From positions 1 through 64,000 of the forward strand of contig AP021857.1 of NCBI GenBank assembly GCA_017347485.1: a stretch of 64,000 nt of DNA. Reading direction: 5' to 3'. The notes under the pieces were generated by a model. That model saw only the letters and a list, made by a program, of their open reading frames with translations, made no database searches and was not told the origin of the DNA. The translations under genes were made by a program, and so were the position numbers. This document shows positions 1 through 12,791 of this stretch, piece after piece; position 1 is the stretch's first letter, and each line of letters begins with the position of its first letter. This stretch comes from Candidatus Desulfobacillus denitrificans. Lineage in GTDB: Bacteria > Pseudomonadota > Gammaproteobacteria > Burkholderiales > Rhodocyclaceae.

Positions 1-100
1 ACGGCGATTTCAATAAAAACAATAATAATCAAATAATTATCAAAAATTTTCTGATTACAGACGTTCTCCATGCATTCTGCATGCTGACGGGTCATTATCA
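1..100 (+). promoter_or_regulatory. AT-rich leader upstream of dnaA
   Basis: The 100 bases before dnaA are much more AT-rich than the rest of the window and contain the short inverted repeat ATGCA-TTC-TGCAT near position 70. No perfect DnaA box is seen here. The segment should carry the dnaA promoter, but no clear -35/-10 pair can be assigned. Confidence 0.4.
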
Positions 101-1483
101 ATGAATGCCTTTTGGTCATCCTGTCTCCAGCAACTCGAGCAGGAACTCCCTCCTCAGCAGTTCAACACCTGGATCAAGGCGCTGCGCTTGGAGGGTGGAG
201 ACGATTCGGAAAAAGACTTGAAGCTCGTCGCTCCAAATCGCTTCGTCCTGCAATGGGTTCGGGAGCGTTACTTGCGTCGATTGGAGGACATGGCAAGGCA
301 GTTCTTTGAGGAACCCGTCCGGATTTCCATCAATCTGCCTGAACATTCCGAAATCAAACGTCTGGATGCTGCTCATCCTGCCTTCAAAGCGATTAATGAG
401 ATTCCAGACGCCGTTACTCCAACCCCCATCCTTTCCTCACCTGGGCACGTTGCCCAATACGAAAAAACCCGCCTCAATTCTTCATTTACCTTCGATACGC
501 TGGTAACCGGCCGCGCCAACGACCTGGCTCGCGCAGCGGCACAACAAGTCGCCTTGAATCCTGGCACTTCATATAATCCCTTGTTCATCTATGGCGGCGT
601 CGGTCTGGGTAAAACTCACTTGATACACGCGCTTGGCAACGAGGTGTACAGGCAGAATCCGGATAACGTCATTCGCTATGTCCATGCCGAGGACTACTAC
701 GCGGATGTCGTTCGTGCCTACCAACAGAAATCATTCGATGTTTTCAAGCGCTATTACCGGTCCCTGGACCTTCTTCTTATCGACGACATACAGTTCTTCA
801 ACAACAAAAATCGGACACAGGAAGAGTTTTTCTATGCCTTCAATGCATTAATCGAAGCAAAGAAGCAGATCGTCATCACCTGTGATACCTACCCAAAAGA
901 CATTACTGGGCTGGGAGATCGCCTGATCTCGAGATTCGACTGGGGACTGACCGTGGCCATAGAACCCCCCGAACTCGAGATGCGCGTCGCCATTCTGAAG
1001 AAAAAGGCCGAAGCAGAAAAAATCGAGGTCAACGAAGATGTTGCTTTCCTGATTGCCAAGCATCTTCGCTCGAACGTGCGGGAACTCGAAGGGGCACTTA
1101 AAAAGGTTTTGGCATTTGCCCGCTTCCATGGGCGTGAAATCAATCTTGAAGTTGCCAAGGAAGCCCTCAAGGATCTTCTGGGTGCGCACAACAGGCAGAT
1201 AACCTTCGAGTCGATCCAGAAGACAGTCGCCGAGTATTACAAGATCAAGGTGTCCGACATGCATTCCAAGAAACGGACACGAATAGTAGCGAGGCCGCGC
1301 CAAGTTGCAATGTGGCTGGCCAAGGAACTTACTCCAGCCAGTCTGCCGGCAATCGGTGAAGCATTCGGTGGCAGGGACCATACGACTGTCCTGCATGCTT
1401 GCCGAACGATTGCTGACCTTCGCATCAAGGACAATACAATCAATCATGATCTATTGGTCCTGACACAAGTTTTAAAGGGTTAG
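101..1483 (+). CDS. dnaA: Chromosomal replication initiator protein DnaA
   Basis: DnaA binds DnaA boxes at oriC, melts the adjacent DNA and loads DnaB. The 460-residue product has the normal four-domain layout: an N-terminal DnaB-interaction domain, a linker rich in Pro and Thr, an AAA+ domain with Walker [10 protein letters not shown] and Walker [10 protein letters not shown], and a C-terminal DnaA-box-binding helix-turn-helix with the signature [11 protein letters not shown]. The start ATG fits the family N-terminus. dnaN and gyrB follow on the same strand, the usual bacterial origin order. Base composition is noticeably less GC-rich than in genes further right. Confidence 0.98.
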   Translation: MNAFWSSCLQQLEQELPPQQFNTWIKALRLEGGDDSEKDLKLVAPNRFVLQWVRERYLRRLEDMARQFFEEPVRISINLPEHSEIKRLDAAHPAFKAINEIPDAVTPTPILSSPGHVAQYEKTRLNSSFTFDTLVTGRANDLARAAAQQVALNPGTSYNPLFIYGGVGLGKTHLIHALGNEVYRQNPDNVIRYVHAEDYYADVVRAYQQKSFDVFKRYYRSLDLLLIDDIQFFNNKNRTQEEFFYAFNALIEAKKQIVITCDTYPKDITGLGDRLISRFDWGLTVAIEPPELEMRVAILKKKAEAEKIEVNEDVAFLIAKHLRSNVRELEGALKKVLAFARFHGREINLEVAKEALKDLLGAHNRQITFESIQKTVAEYYKIKVSDMHSKKRTRIVARPRQVAMWLAKELTPASLPAIGEAFGGRDHTTVLHACRTIADLRIKDNTINHDLLVLTQVLKG

Positions 1484-1673
1484 CAACTTGATGAAACTTT
1501 GTGGATAACAAATAAAAATTACCTGTGGATAATATTTATAGACATTTTCTACACAGGGGTTTACGAATCTAATCCATAGCCTTATGAACAAAACAACAAA
1601 TTGATTAATATACATTTTTTTTAGTTTTCCACAAAAAAAGTCGGTACACTAATATCTATTTGGAGATTTATAT
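1484..1673. other. oriC: Probable chromosomal origin oriC
   Basis: This 190-base dnaA-dnaN spacer is strongly AT-rich. It contains two perfect DnaA boxes in reverse orientation (TGTGGATAA at 1500-1508 and 1524-1532), one further forward match to TTWTNCACA at 1625-1633 (TTTTCCACA), and a one-mismatch box TTCTACACA at 1547-1555. The stretch 1560-1625 is the most AT-rich part and could be the unwinding element. A dnaA-dnaN location is common for oriC in proteobacteria. The dnaN promoter and ribosome binding site (GGAG at 1662-1665) must also lie here. Strand-skew analysis of the whole chromosome is not possible from this window. Confidence 0.8.
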
Positions 1674-2780
1674 ATGCTCCTTATTAAAACTCAACGTGAC
1701 AGCATTCTCACGCCGCTTCAGTCTGTTTGCGGCATTGTCGAAAAGCGTCATACGCTTCCCATACTTTCAAACGTACTGATCGAAAAAAGTGGTGATCAAC
1801 TGACATTTTTGGCAACGGACATAGAAATCCAAATTCGCACGCAAACGCCTGGTGCAGGAGGTACCGAGAAATCGTCTGTAACCGTTGGTGCCAGGAAACT
1901 TCAGGACATCCTGCGCTCGCTGCCCGATAGTGCGGAAGTCAGCCTGGAACTTGCGGAAAAGAGAATGCATGTGCGTGCAGGGAAAAGCCGATTCAACCTG
2001 CAGACACTGCCGGCCGAGGACTATCCGCGCATGGCTCAGGCCGATAACGAACAGGCAAGACTGCAGTTAACCCAGAAACAGTTCAAGCGTTTGATTGGGC
2101 TGGTTCAATACGCCATGGCCCAGCAGGACATCCGTTATTACCTGAATGGATTGCTTCTGGTGGTTACTGGAAAGGAGATTCGTGCCGTGGCGACGGATGG
2201 TCACCGCCTGGCGTATGCCAGCGAAAATCTGTCCGAGTCATTTTCCCGTACGGAAGTCATCCTGCCGCGCAAGACCATTCTTGAACTCTCACGCTTGCTG
2301 TCTGACAATGATGAAGCGCTGGACATCCGTCTTTCTCCCAACCAGGCGGTTTTTCGCTTCGGATCAATTGAACTGGTCTCGAAACTAATCGATGGCAAAT
2401 TTCCGGACTATGAACGTGTTATTCCGCAGAATCACACCAAGGTGATTACGCTTTCGAGAGCAACCCTGCTGCAGTCCCTGCATCGCGCAGCCATCCTTAC
2501 CAACGAGAAATTCCGCGGTATCAGAATTGTTCTGGCCCCAGGCAGCCTGAAGATCATCAGCAGCAATGCCGATCAGGAAGAAGCACAGGAAGAGCTGGAA
2601 ATTGCCTACGATGATGAAGCCCTGGACATTGGCTTCAACGTCACCTATCTGCTCGACGTGCTCAATAATGTTTCCAACGAAGAAGTTGAGGTCAAATTGG
2701 CCGATGCGAATTCAAGCGCACTTATCACCCTGCCCGGCAATGATCGTTTCAAGTACGTCGTAATGCCGATGCGTATCTAA
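1674..2780 (+). CDS. dnaN: DNA polymerase III beta subunit (sliding clamp)
   Basis: This is the ring-shaped processivity clamp that tethers DNA polymerase III and other repair factors to DNA. The 368-residue length matches the family, and the three clamp subdomains can be followed through to the conserved C-terminal end VVMPMRI. The start ATG has GGAG eight bases upstream. It lies 190 bases after dnaA and 25 bases before gyrB, so dnaN and gyrB are probably co-transcribed. Composition is moderate in GC, like dnaA. Confidence 0.98.
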   Translation: MLLIKTQRDSILTPLQSVCGIVEKRHTLPILSNVLIEKSGDQLTFLATDIEIQIRTQTPGAGGTEKSSVTVGARKLQDILRSLPDSAEVSLELAEKRMHVRAGKSRFNLQTLPAEDYPRMAQADNEQARLQLTQKQFKRLIGLVQYAMAQQDIRYYLNGLLLVVTGKEIRAVATDGHRLAYASENLSESFSRTEVILPRKTILELSRLLSDNDEALDIRLSPNQAVFRFGSIELVSKLIDGKFPDYERVIPQNHTKVITLSRATLLQSLHRAAILTNEKFRGIRIVLAPGSLKIISSNADQEEAQEELEIAYDDEALDIGFNVTYLLDVLNNVSNEEVEVKLADANSSALITLPGNDRFKYVVMPMRI

Positions 2781-2799
2781 TTTTCCGGTTTACAAGTAA

Positions 2800-5291
<2,492 letters not shown>

Positions 5292-5292
<1 letters not shown>

Positions 5293-5930
5293 TGCTGTTC
5301 CGCGTCATTCCCGTCACGCCGTTCCAGCAGAACTGTTCGCTGCTATGGTGCGAGAAAACCATGAAGGGCGCGGTAGTCGACCCGGGCGGCGACCTCGACG
5401 TGGTTCAGGCGGCGATCGCGCGATTCGACGTAAAGATCGAGAAGATTCTCCTTACCCACGGCCACATTGATCATGCCGGCGGTACGGCGGAGCTCAAGCG
5501 CCGGCTCGGCGTCGGCATCGAGGGGCCGCAGCGCGAAGAGTCCTTCTGGATCGACCAGCTGCCGCAGCAAAGCCAGATGTTCGGATTTCCGCGCGCCGAG
5601 GCTTTCGTGCCCGATCGCTGGCTGGAGGGCGGCGATACGGTATGCATCGGCGAGGTGAGTCTGGAGGTGATCCACACGCCCGGCCATACGCCGGGACATG
5701 TCGTTTTCTTCGATCGCCAGTCTCGGATTGCCGTGGTCGGCGACGTGCTGTTCCAGGGGTCGATCGGTCGCACGGATTTCCCGCGCGGCGATTACGACAC
5801 GCTGGTCCGCTCCATTCGGGAAAAACTGTGGCCGCTCGGCGACGACGTGACCTTCATTCCCGGACACGGCCCCTTGTCGACCTTCGGCGACGAGCGGGAG
5901 AGCAATCCCTTCGTCGGCGACTTTGCCTAG
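5292..5930 (+). CDS. Metallo-beta-lactamase-fold hydrolase (glyoxalase II-like)
   Basis: The product is 212 residues with the metal-binding motif THGHIDHAGG, a further histidine in HTPGHTPGH, an aspartate in VVGDVLF and a histidine in IPGHGP. This is the complete di-metal site of the glyoxalase II/YcbL branch of the metallo-beta-lactamase superfamily. Members hydrolyse thioesters such as S-lactoylglutathione. The true substrate cannot be read from sequence. Its ATG overlaps the gyrB stop, which implies translational coupling. The gene converges with topB six bases downstream, with no room for a terminator between them. Confidence 0.9.
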
Positions 5931-5936
5931 CGGCAA

Positions 5937-8486
5937 TTACTTCTTCGCGGTTTTCTTCTTGGTGGGGGGCTTCGCCGCTGCGGCCTTTGTCTTGGCAACT
6001 TTGGCCGGCGCCTTTGCCGGCTCTCCGGCCGCTTTCTTGGCGCTGGCTTTGGGCGCGCGCGGCTCGAATTCGAAGCCGACCTTGCCGTCGCTGCCCCTGA
6101 CGAGGTAGGCGGAGAATTTTCGTCGCGTCTTGTTCGAGATGAAGCCCTTGAGGAGATCGGTTCGGCCCGCCTTGAGCAGCTTGATCATCTGTTCGCGTTC
6201 CACCGGCTGCTGCAGGATGATCTTGCCGGAGCGGAAGTCGCAGGTCTTGGCGGCACCCACGGTTTTTTCGCAAACATAGGCCATGCCGTGCTCGAAGACC
6301 GTGCCGCCGCACTTGGGGCATTTGCCTAGCGGCTCTTGGCCGCTGAAGTCCACCGTCTCCGCCTCGCCCTCGCTGCCTTGGCCGAAATCGAATTCAGGCT
6401 GCCTGTCCGCGTTGAGGCGGATCATGGCGGCGAAAGGGCGGCCCATCTTGCTGCGAAAACCTTGCAACGGACCGACGACCCCCTTGGCGAGCAGCTCGTC
6501 GACTTCCTCCGGTTCATATTGGCGGCCGGCGACGACCTTCCAAAGTGCGTAGTCGCACTTCTTGCACTGGAACTTCTTGTAGTTTTCCTGCATCACCCCG
6601 CCGCACTTCGGGCAGGGCGTGGTCAGGGTGCTGAAGACTTCCTCGGGGATTTCGCCGTGCTTGATGCGGTCCACCATCTCGCGCGTCTGCTCGACGATGT
6701 GGTCCATGAATTCGTCGCGTTCGAGCGCGCCCTGCTCCATCTGCTTGAGCTTGTATTCCCAGTGGCCGGTGAGTTCCGGCGAATGCAGTTCGTCGATGCC
6801 CAGAGTGGACAGGGCGACCATCAGCGAGAAAGCCTTGGCCGTCGGCTGCAACTCGCGTCCATTGCGGTGCACGTATTCTTCCTGGATCAGCCCTTCGATG
6901 GTGGCGGCGCGCGTGGCGGGCGTGCCGAGGCCTCGCGCCGACATGGCTTCGCGCAGTTCCTCCTCGTCCACCAGCTTGCCGGCGCCTTCCATCGCCGTCA
7001 GCAATGTTGCTTCTGTGAAGCGCGCCGGCGGCTTGGTCTGGTTGGCCTTGACCTCGACATCGTTGGCCCAGACGCGCTCCTTCGGCTTGATCGGCACCAG
7101 GCTCGGCGTCTCGTCCTCGCCCTGTGCTTCCTTGCCGTAGATGGCCAGCCAGCCGGGGGTGACCAACACCTTGCCTTCCGACTTGAAGGCCTCGTCCTCG
7201 ACGCGGGTGATGCGCGTCGTCACGTTGTATTCCGCCGCCGGGAAGAAGATGGCGAGGAATCGCCGGGTGACGAGGTCGTAGAGTTTCTGCTCGGCTTCGG
7301 AAAGATGCTTCGGCGCCGTGCCGGTCGGTATGATGGCGAAGTGGTCCGACACCTTGGCGTTGTTGAAGATGCGCTTGTTCGGGTGCGCCCAGCCACCCTT
7401 CAGGATCTGGCCGGCGAATGCGGCATAGGGCGTTTCTGAAAAGCTCTTCAGCGTTTCCTTGACCGTGCCGATGTAGTCCTCCGGCAGGTAGCGCGAGTCG
7501 GTACGCGGATAGGTAAGGGCCTTGTGCCGCTCGTAGAGCGCCTGCGCCAGCGCCAGGGTGGTCTTGGCGGAAAAACCGAAGCGCCCGTTGGCCTCGCGTT
7601 GCAGCGAAGTGAGGTCGAACAGCAGCGGCGACAACTGGGTCGTCGGCTTGCTCTCTTCCTCCACTGTGCCGTGCTTGCCGAGGCATTTCTTGCGCAGGGC
7701 TTCGGCATTCTTGACGTCCCACAGGCGCTCGGCCTTGGCATGCTCGTCGTCGGACTTGGCGAATTTCTCATCGAACCAGCGGCCGCGGTAAGTGCCGGCG
7801 ACGGCGGCGAATTCGGCCTCCACTTCCCAATAGTCGCGCGGCCGGAAGGCGCGGATGCGCTCCTCGCGCTCGACCAGGATGGCCAGGGTCGGCGTCTGCA
7901 CGCGGCCGACCGGGGTCTTGTGGAAACCCCCTTCCTGCGAATTGAAGGCGGTCATGGCGCGTGTGCCGTTGATGCCGATCAGCCAATCGGCCTCGGAACG
8001 GCAGCGCGCCGCATCGGCCAGCGGCCGCATCTCCTTGTCGCTGCGCAGTTGGGCAAAGCCTTCGCGGATGGCGCTCTGCGTCATCGACTGCAGCCAGAGC
8101 CGGCGGATCGGCTTGTCGGTCTTGGCGTGTTGCACCAGGTAGCGAAAGATCAGTTCCCCCTCGCGGCCCGCGTCGCAGGCGTTGATCAGACCGCCGACGT
8201 CCTTGCGCTTGATCAGGCGGGCCAGCAGTTTGAGGCGATCCTCGGTCTTCTCGATCGGGTTGAGCGTGAAGTGCGGCGGGATCACCGGCAGGTGGGCGAA
8301 GGACCACTTGCCGCGCTTGACCTCGTATTCCTCGGGCACGGTCAGTTCGAGCAGGTGGCCGATGGCCGAGGACAGGACGTAGTCGTCGCTCTCGAAATAC
8401 TCACCCTGCTTGGCGAAGCCACCCAGCGCCCGAGCAATGTCCTGGGCGACAGAAGGCTTCTCGGCAATGATCAGGTGTTTGCTCAT
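5937..8486 (-). CDS. topB: DNA topoisomerase III
   Basis: A type IA topoisomerase that decatenates and relaxes DNA by single-strand passage. The 849-residue protein begins with the TOPRIM motif IIAEKPSVAQDIA and has DAGREGE and the active-site tyrosine in LTYPRTDSRYL (about residue 326). It carries C-terminal zinc-ribbon Cys clusters (CPKCGG repeated) and ends in an unusual Lys/Ala/Pro-rich tail of about 40 residues, probably a non-specific DNA-binding extension. It is larger than E. coli TopB because of these C-terminal parts. It is the last gene of the minus-strand group lysM-dprA-smg-topB. Confidence 0.95.
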   Translation of the reverse strand: MSKHLIIAEKPSVAQDIARALGGFAKQGEYFESDDYVLSSAIGHLLELTVPEEYEVKRGKWSFAHLPVIPPHFTLNPIEKTEDRLKLLARLIKRKDVGGLINACDAGREGELIFRYLVQHAKTDKPIRRLWLQSMTQSAIREGFAQLRSDKEMRPLADAARCRSEADWLIGINGTRAMTAFNSQEGGFHKTPVGRVQTPTLAILVEREERIRAFRPRDYWEVEAEFAAVAGTYRGRWFDEKFAKSDDEHAKAERLWDVKNAEALRKKCLGKHGTVEEESKPTTQLSPLLFDLTSLQREANGRFGFSAKTTLALAQALYERHKALTYPRTDSRYLPEDYIGTVKETLKSFSETPYAAFAGQILKGGWAHPNKRIFNNAKVSDHFAIIPTGTAPKHLSEAEQKLYDLVTRRFLAIFFPAAEYNVTTRITRVEDEAFKSEGKVLVTPGWLAIYGKEAQGEDETPSLVPIKPKERVWANDVEVKANQTKPPARFTEATLLTAMEGAGKLVDEEELREAMSARGLGTPATRAATIEGLIQEEYVHRNGRELQPTAKAFSLMVALSTLGIDELHSPELTGHWEYKLKQMEQGALERDEFMDHIVEQTREMVDRIKHGEIPEEVFSTLTTPCPKCGGVMQENYKKFQCKKCDYALWKVVAGRQYEPEEVDELLAKGVVGPLQGFRSKMGRPFAAMIRLNADRQPEFDFGQGSEGEAETVDFSGQEPLGKCPKCGGTVFEHGMAYVCEKTVGAAKTCDFRSGKIILQQPVEREQMIKLLKAGRTDLLKGFISNKTRRKFSAYLVRGSDGKVGFEFEPRAPKASAKKAAGEPAKAPAKVAKTKAAAAKPPTKKKTAKK

Positions 8487-8583
8487 GCGGTCCGGCGTTG
8501 CAAGTCGACGCTGCCGTCAATGCTTGGAAAGGGCGGGATGATAAGGATTGCGCGTCGAGCTGGCAAGCAGAGGCGAGGCGCCA

Positions 8584-9042
8584 TCAATGAAGGTAATGTG
8601 ATTCGTTGCCTGACAACAGTTCTTCGAGGATCAGGGTGTCCATCGCCTGGTGCTGCTTCCAAAAGACCATCAGCACGATGATTTTCAGCCTCGAAAGCGA
8701 CACGGAATGATCGGGAAGTGCCATTGCCCGTTCGAGAATCAATTCGCGTGTCAGCGGATTCAGCACGCCGGCACTTTCGAGAAAGACCAGGAAACCACGG
8801 CATTCGGCATCCAGTTTGGCGAGCTCCTCGGCGGCATAGCAACGAACCGAATCACTATCGATGGCGATTGCGGGCAGGTCGTTCTCGCCGGCTTCATGCA
8901 GGCCATCCAGCCACTGCAGGGCTTCGTTGATTTCATCGTATTCGAAGCCTGCGGCGGAAAGCTTCAGGGCGAGTTGCTCGGGTTCGGGATAGGCATCGGC
9001 GTGGAAGAAATTTTCGAAGAGATATACGAGTATGTCGAACAT
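8584..9042 (-). CDS. smg: Smg family protein (DUF494)
   Basis: A 152-residue product matching the Smg/DUF494 family, which in proteobacteria is almost always beside dprA and topA or topB. The start is placed at the ATG giving MFDILVYLFEN, which matches family N-termini. The reading frame is open further upstream, but that would overlap dprA. The protein is acidic and mostly alpha-helical with no catalytic motif. Its molecular function is unknown. It starts 20 bases after the dprA stop. Confidence 0.88.
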   Translation of the reverse strand: MFDILVYLFENFFHADAYPEPEQLALKLSAAGFEYDEINEALQWLDGLHEAGENDLPAIAIDSDSVRCYAAEELAKLDAECRGFLVFLESAGVLNPLTRELILERAMALPDHSVSLSRLKIIVLMVFWKQHQAMDTLILEELLSGNESHYLH

Positions 9043-9062
9043 GGCGGCGGCGTGTCGTCTGT

Positions 9063-10151
9063 TCATGGGCCGATGCGCTGGAACCGTCCTCCCGGCAGAC
9101 TGGCGATCTTGCCGTCCAGTTCCATTTGCAACAGAATGGCGTATAGCCTCTCGGCCGTCAAGCCGGAACGCATGGCCAACGTGTCCACATCGAAAGAATC
9201 GTAGCCAAGACAATCGAGTAGCCTGGTTTCGTCGGTACTTTGGCGCGGCGTAGCAGCGGGCTTTCCGGGGCTGGTAACGCCGTAACCCAGCTCTTCCAGG
9301 ATGTCGCGCGCATCATCCACCAGCTTGGCGCCCTGCTTGATCAATTTATGGCAACCTTTCGACAAGGGGGAATGGATCGAACCGGGGATGGCAAAGACAT
9401 CGCGGCCTTGCTCGCCCGCCAGTCTGGCGGTGATGAGCGATCCGCTGCGTTCAGCCGCTTCCACGACGAGGCAGCCTTGCGCAAGCCCCGAGATGAGGCG
9501 GTTGCGGCGGGGAAAGTTTTCTTTCAATGCCGGCGTACCGAGCGGAAATTCGCTGATGATGACCCCCTGGGCCGCGATTTCGCGGGCTAGGTCCTGATTG
9601 CGAGCGGGGTAGATGCGATCGATGCCGGTGCCGATGACGGCGATCGTAGAGCCTTGTTCACGCATGCCGCCGCGATGTGCCGCAGCGTCGATGCCGAGCG
9701 CCAGTCCGCTGATAATGGCGAGTCCCGCGTTGGACAGCGCCGCCGCAAAAGCCTGTGCATTGGATTCTCCCTGCGGGGTGGCATTGCGCGATCCAACGAT
9801 GGCGAATGCGGGTGCATTGAGCAGGTCCGTGCGCCCCCTGGCGTAGAGAATGGTGGGCGGATCCGGTGTGTCGAGCAGCTTCCGGGGATAGGCGGCGTCG
9901 GCCAGAGTCAGGATGGCATTGCCGGGTTCGGCAGCCCAGGCAAGTGCAGCGGCGATTTCGTTTTCGGAATCGTGCGTTAGCAGCTGTTCCGCCTGCTTGA
10001 GCGGAATGGCGCCCGCCAAGGCGGCTGGACCGGCATCGAATATCTTGTCGGGAAGACCGAAGGCGGCAAGCAGCTTGCGTTGTGCCTCGCCGCCGATGCC
10101 CGGCGTGAGCGTCAGGCGCAGCCAGGCGGCGAGTTCGCTGGAACGGGGCAC
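9063..10151 (-). CDS. dprA: DNA processing protein DprA
   Basis: DprA binds incoming single-stranded DNA during natural transformation and loads RecA. The 362-residue product has an N-terminal SAM-like region, the Rossmann-like core with GSRNATPQGE and SGLALGIDAAAHRG, the GTGIDRIYPARN segment, and a C-terminal winged-helix domain as in other betaproteobacterial DprA proteins. The start is a GTG directly after the TAA of the upstream lysM gene. dprA is also found in non-competent bacteria, so it only weakly suggests competence. That is relevant here because of the uptake-sequence-like motif elsewhere in the window. Confidence 0.95.
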   Translation of the reverse strand: MPRSSELAAWLRLTLTPGIGGEAQRKLLAAFGLPDKIFDAGPAALAGAIPLKQAEQLLTHDSENEIAAALAWAAEPGNAILTLADAAYPRKLLDTPDPPTILYARGRTDLLNAPAFAIVGSRNATPQGESNAQAFAAALSNAGLAIISGLALGIDAAAHRGGMREQGSTIAVIGTGIDRIYPARNQDLAREIAAQGVIISEFPLGTPALKENFPRRNRLISGLAQGCLVVEAAERSGSLITARLAGEQGRDVFAIPGSIHSPLSKGCHKLIKQGAKLVDDARDILEELGYGVTSPGKPAATPRQSTDETRLLDCLGYDSFDVDTLAMRSGLTAERLYAILLQMELDGKIASLPGGRFQRIGP

Positions 10152-11168
10152 TTAGGGCGTGCGAACGATGTCCGAAACCACCACCGGCCGCGAAACGTCC
10201 ATCACCAGCGCGTAGGAAATGCGGTCGAAGACGCGAAACACGAACACCAGGCCGTAACGCTCGGGCGGCAGCTTGATATTGGAGGTCTCATTGCCGTCGC
10301 GATACACTCGCTCGCCGCCGTTGCGGTAGATGGCCAGCACATGTCCGTTCTCGATGCCGTCGCGCTTGCCGCGATTCAGCGTCACGATGGAGTGGCGTCC
10401 GGTTTCCTTGACACCACCGTAGATGGCCGCGACTTGTCCCTGAATCGGCTTGCTGGGGCGGTGGGGCGCATAATTGACGATATCTGCGCGGGGTGACGGA
10501 ATCAGCCTGTCATTGACGCCGATTTCCTGAACGGCGGAGATGATGTCCACCGTGGCGGGATCACCTTCGGCGACCTGCTTCGCGGTGCCGAGATAGAAGG
10601 CCTCGTGTCCGATCGGTTCCTTGGTTTCCGGATCGATGACCGGCTTGGTCGGGCGGAAGACCTGCCACAATTTGACATCCCCTTTCATTCCGCTGACATA
10701 GACGCGACCGCCGGGGCCAATGTAAACGCGATCTTCCTGCGTGGCGACGATCTTCGGCGCGTCCTTCAGCCCGTCTTCCTCCAGCACCTGGGGCCGCGAG
10801 AGGAAGGGCTCGATGATATTTTGCGGAATGCTCGGGATCGCCTGTGAAAGCTGTTCTGAATGGACCTTGGGCTCGACCTTCACCGTTTCGATGCGCAATT
10901 GGGGGTCGGCACCGCTCCGGTCGAGTACCAGTACCTGGCCGGGATAGATGCGGTGCGGGTTCTTGATCTGTTCCTTGTTCATGCGCCACAGCTCGGGCCA
11001 GCGATAAGGTTCCCTGAGGAACTTGCCCGAAATGCCCCACAGCGTGTCGCCCGGTACGACGGTGTGGCGGTCGGGCGCGTTGTCGGCAAGCTGGAGCGGT
11101 TTGGCGTCCTGCGCCAATGCGCAGGCAGTTGATAAACTCAGAAGCAGCGCAGATATAATGCGAATCAT
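10152..11168 (-). CDS. LysM domain periplasmic protein
   Basis: The product starts with a Sec signal peptide (MIRIISALLLSLSTACALA) followed by one LysM peptidoglycan-binding module at about residues 30-80 (VVPGDTLWGISGKF, with NPHRIYPGQVLVL closing the module). The roughly 260-residue C-terminal part has no catalytic motif I recognise. Two ATG codons in tandem (11171 and 11168) can serve as start. The same kind of gene lies in front of dprA in many betaproteobacteria. It is probably envelope-associated, and its function is unknown. The stop is immediately followed by the dprA start, so the two are co-transcribed. Confidence 0.88.
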   Translation of the reverse strand: MIRIISALLLSLSTACALAQDAKPLQLADNAPDRHTVVPGDTLWGISGKFLREPYRWPELWRMNKEQIKNPHRIYPGQVLVLDRSGADPQLRIETVKVEPKVHSEQLSQAIPSIPQNIIEPFLSRPQVLEEDGLKDAPKIVATQEDRVYIGPGGRVYVSGMKGDVKLWQVFRPTKPVIDPETKEPIGHEAFYLGTAKQVAEGDPATVDIISAVQEIGVNDRLIPSPRADIVNYAPHRPSKPIQGQVAAIYGGVKETGRHSIVTLNRGKRDGIENGHVLAIYRNGGERVYRDGNETSNIKLPPERYGLVFVFRVFDRISYALVMDVSRPVVVSDIVRTP

Positions 11169-11295
11169 CATCTTAGCCTCGCGCAAGGTTCCCAAGCCGG
11201 GGACCGGATTCTTGTCGAAGTCTAGCACGCTAACTGCGACTTTTACAGGTTTGCATTAATTGTCGCACCTAATTATCTAAATACGCAAGCTTTTT

Positions 11296-11799
11296 ATGGC
11301 ACTTTTGCCCATCCTTCGTTATCCTGATCCGCGTTTGCACAAGAAAGCGACACCGGTGGGACAGGTCGATGAGTCCGTCCGCAAGCTGATTGCCGACATG
11401 GCGGAAACGATGTACGAAGCACCCGGCATCGGCCTGGCGGCAACCCAGGTGGATGTGCACAAGCGGATTGTCGTCATCGATATTTCAGAAGACAAGTCGA
11501 AGCTGATGGCTTTTATCAATCCGGAGATCCTCGAGCGTTCCGGTGAGCAGGTCTGCGAGGAAGGTTGCCTGTCGGTGCCCGGCATCTACGAGAAAGTGAT
11601 CCGCAGCGCGCGCGTCAGGATGCGTGCCCTCGACCCGCAGGGTGAGCCGATCGAACTGGAGACGGACGGCCTGCTGGCGGTGTGCATCCAGCACGAGATC
11701 GATCATCTCGACGGCAAGGTCTTCGTCGAGCATCTTTCCCAGCTCAAGCAGGGCCGCATCAAGGCCAGGCTGGCCAAGCAGGCGCGCATTACGGCCTGA
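11296..11799 (+). CDS. def: Peptide deformylase
   Basis: This enzyme removes the formyl group from the N-terminal methionine of nascent proteins. The 167-residue product has all three family motifs: [16 protein letters not shown] and QHEIDHLDG, whose Cys and two His bind the catalytic metal. It is divergent from the lysM-dprA operon across a 120-base spacer that must contain promoters for both. The stop codon overlaps the fmt start (TGATG), coupling synthesis of the deformylase to that of the formyltransferase. Confidence 0.97.
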   Translation: MALLPILRYPDPRLHKKATPVGQVDESVRKLIADMAETMYEAPGIGLAATQVDVHKRIVVIDISEDKSKLMAFINPEILERSGEQVCEEGCLSVPGIYEKVIRSARVRMRALDPQGEPIELETDGLLAVCIQHEIDHLDGKVFVEHLSQLKQGRIKARLAKQARITA

Positions 11800-12734
11800 T
11801 GCGAGTCGTTTTTGCCGGTACGCCCGAGTTCGCCGCCCAGGCGCTGGCCGCCATTCTGGCTGACGGCAACGAAGTGGTGTTAGTGCTTACCCAACCCGAT
11901 CGCCCCGCCGGGCGGGGCATGAGCCTTCAGGCCAGCCCGGTAAAGCAGCTCGCCCTGCAGCACGGCCTACCCGTCCATCAGCCCTCTTCGCTGAAGTCCG
12001 AAGAAGCGTGCCAACCGATCATCGAAGCCCGGCCGGACGTGATGGTGGTGGCTGCCTACGGCCTGATACTGCCGCAGGCGGCGCTGGACATTCCCCGGCT
12101 CGGTTGCCTGAATATCCATGCCTCCCTGCTGCCGCGCTGGCGCGGCGCGGCGCCGATCCAGCGCGCCATCCTGGCGGGCGACGCGAAAACCGGGGTCACC
12201 ATCATGCGCATGGAAGCCGGACTCGATAGCGGACCGATGCTGCTCAAGGAAAGTTTGCCCATCGCGGACACCGAAACCGCCGGCACCCTGCACGACAAGC
12301 TGGCAGCGCTGGGCGCACGCCTGATCGTCGAAGCCCTGCCGAAGCTGGAACGGGGGGAACTTCCCGGCGACATCCAGCCTGAGGAAGGGGTTACTTACGC
12401 CGCCAAGCTGGAAAAGGCGGAAGCGGCGCTCGACTGGCGCCGCCCTGCGCTGCTGCTGGATCGCGCGGTGCGTGCCTTCAATCCTTTCCCCGGCGCGACC
12501 GCGCAGATGGACGGTCAGATCATCAAGATTTGGCGGGTTGCCGCCGTACCCGGGACGGGCGAACCCGGCACGGTGCTGGCAGCCGGCGCCGACGGCATCG
12601 TCGTCGCCTGCGGCGAAGGCGCCCTGTGCCTGACCGAACTGCAGAAGGCCGGCGGCAAGCGCCTGCCGGCGGCCGATTTCCTGCGCGGCTTTGCCCTCAA
12701 ACCCGGCCAGCGCTTCGCCCTGGCCGCGGATTGA
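11799..12734 (+). CDS. fmt: Methionyl-tRNA formyltransferase
   Basis: Fmt formylates initiator Met-tRNA using 10-formyltetrahydrofolate. The 311-residue product starts [14 protein letters not shown] and contains the folate-binding and catalytic motif [19 protein letters not shown], with the Asn and His of the active site, plus the C-terminal OB-fold tRNA-binding domain. The start ATG overlaps the def stop. An upstream in-frame extension exists inside def but lacks family similarity, so the overlapping ATG is preferred. Confidence 0.97.
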   Translation: MRVVFAGTPEFAAQALAAILADGNEVVLVLTQPDRPAGRGMSLQASPVKQLALQHGLPVHQPSSLKSEEACQPIIEARPDVMVVAAYGLILPQAALDIPRLGCLNIHASLLPRWRGAAPIQRAILAGDAKTGVTIMRMEAGLDSGPMLLKESLPIADTETAGTLHDKLAALGARLIVEALPKLERGELPGDIQPEEGVTYAAKLEKAEAALDWRRPALLLDRAVRAFNPFPGATAQMDGQIIKIWRVAAVPGTGEPGTVLAAGADGIVVACGEGALCLTELQKAGGKRLPAADFLRGFALKPGQRFALAAD

Positions 12735-12791
12735 ATTTTTCCGCGCCTCCCCCATCTAACTTCTGCGTTTGTTAACAGGAGACAACAACCC

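Noticed and set aside
943..955. GGGACTGACC in dnaA as a copy of the dispersed motif
   Set aside because: The CGCCGT box is missing at the required spacing and the peptide [11 protein letters not shown] is conserved in DnaA proteins.
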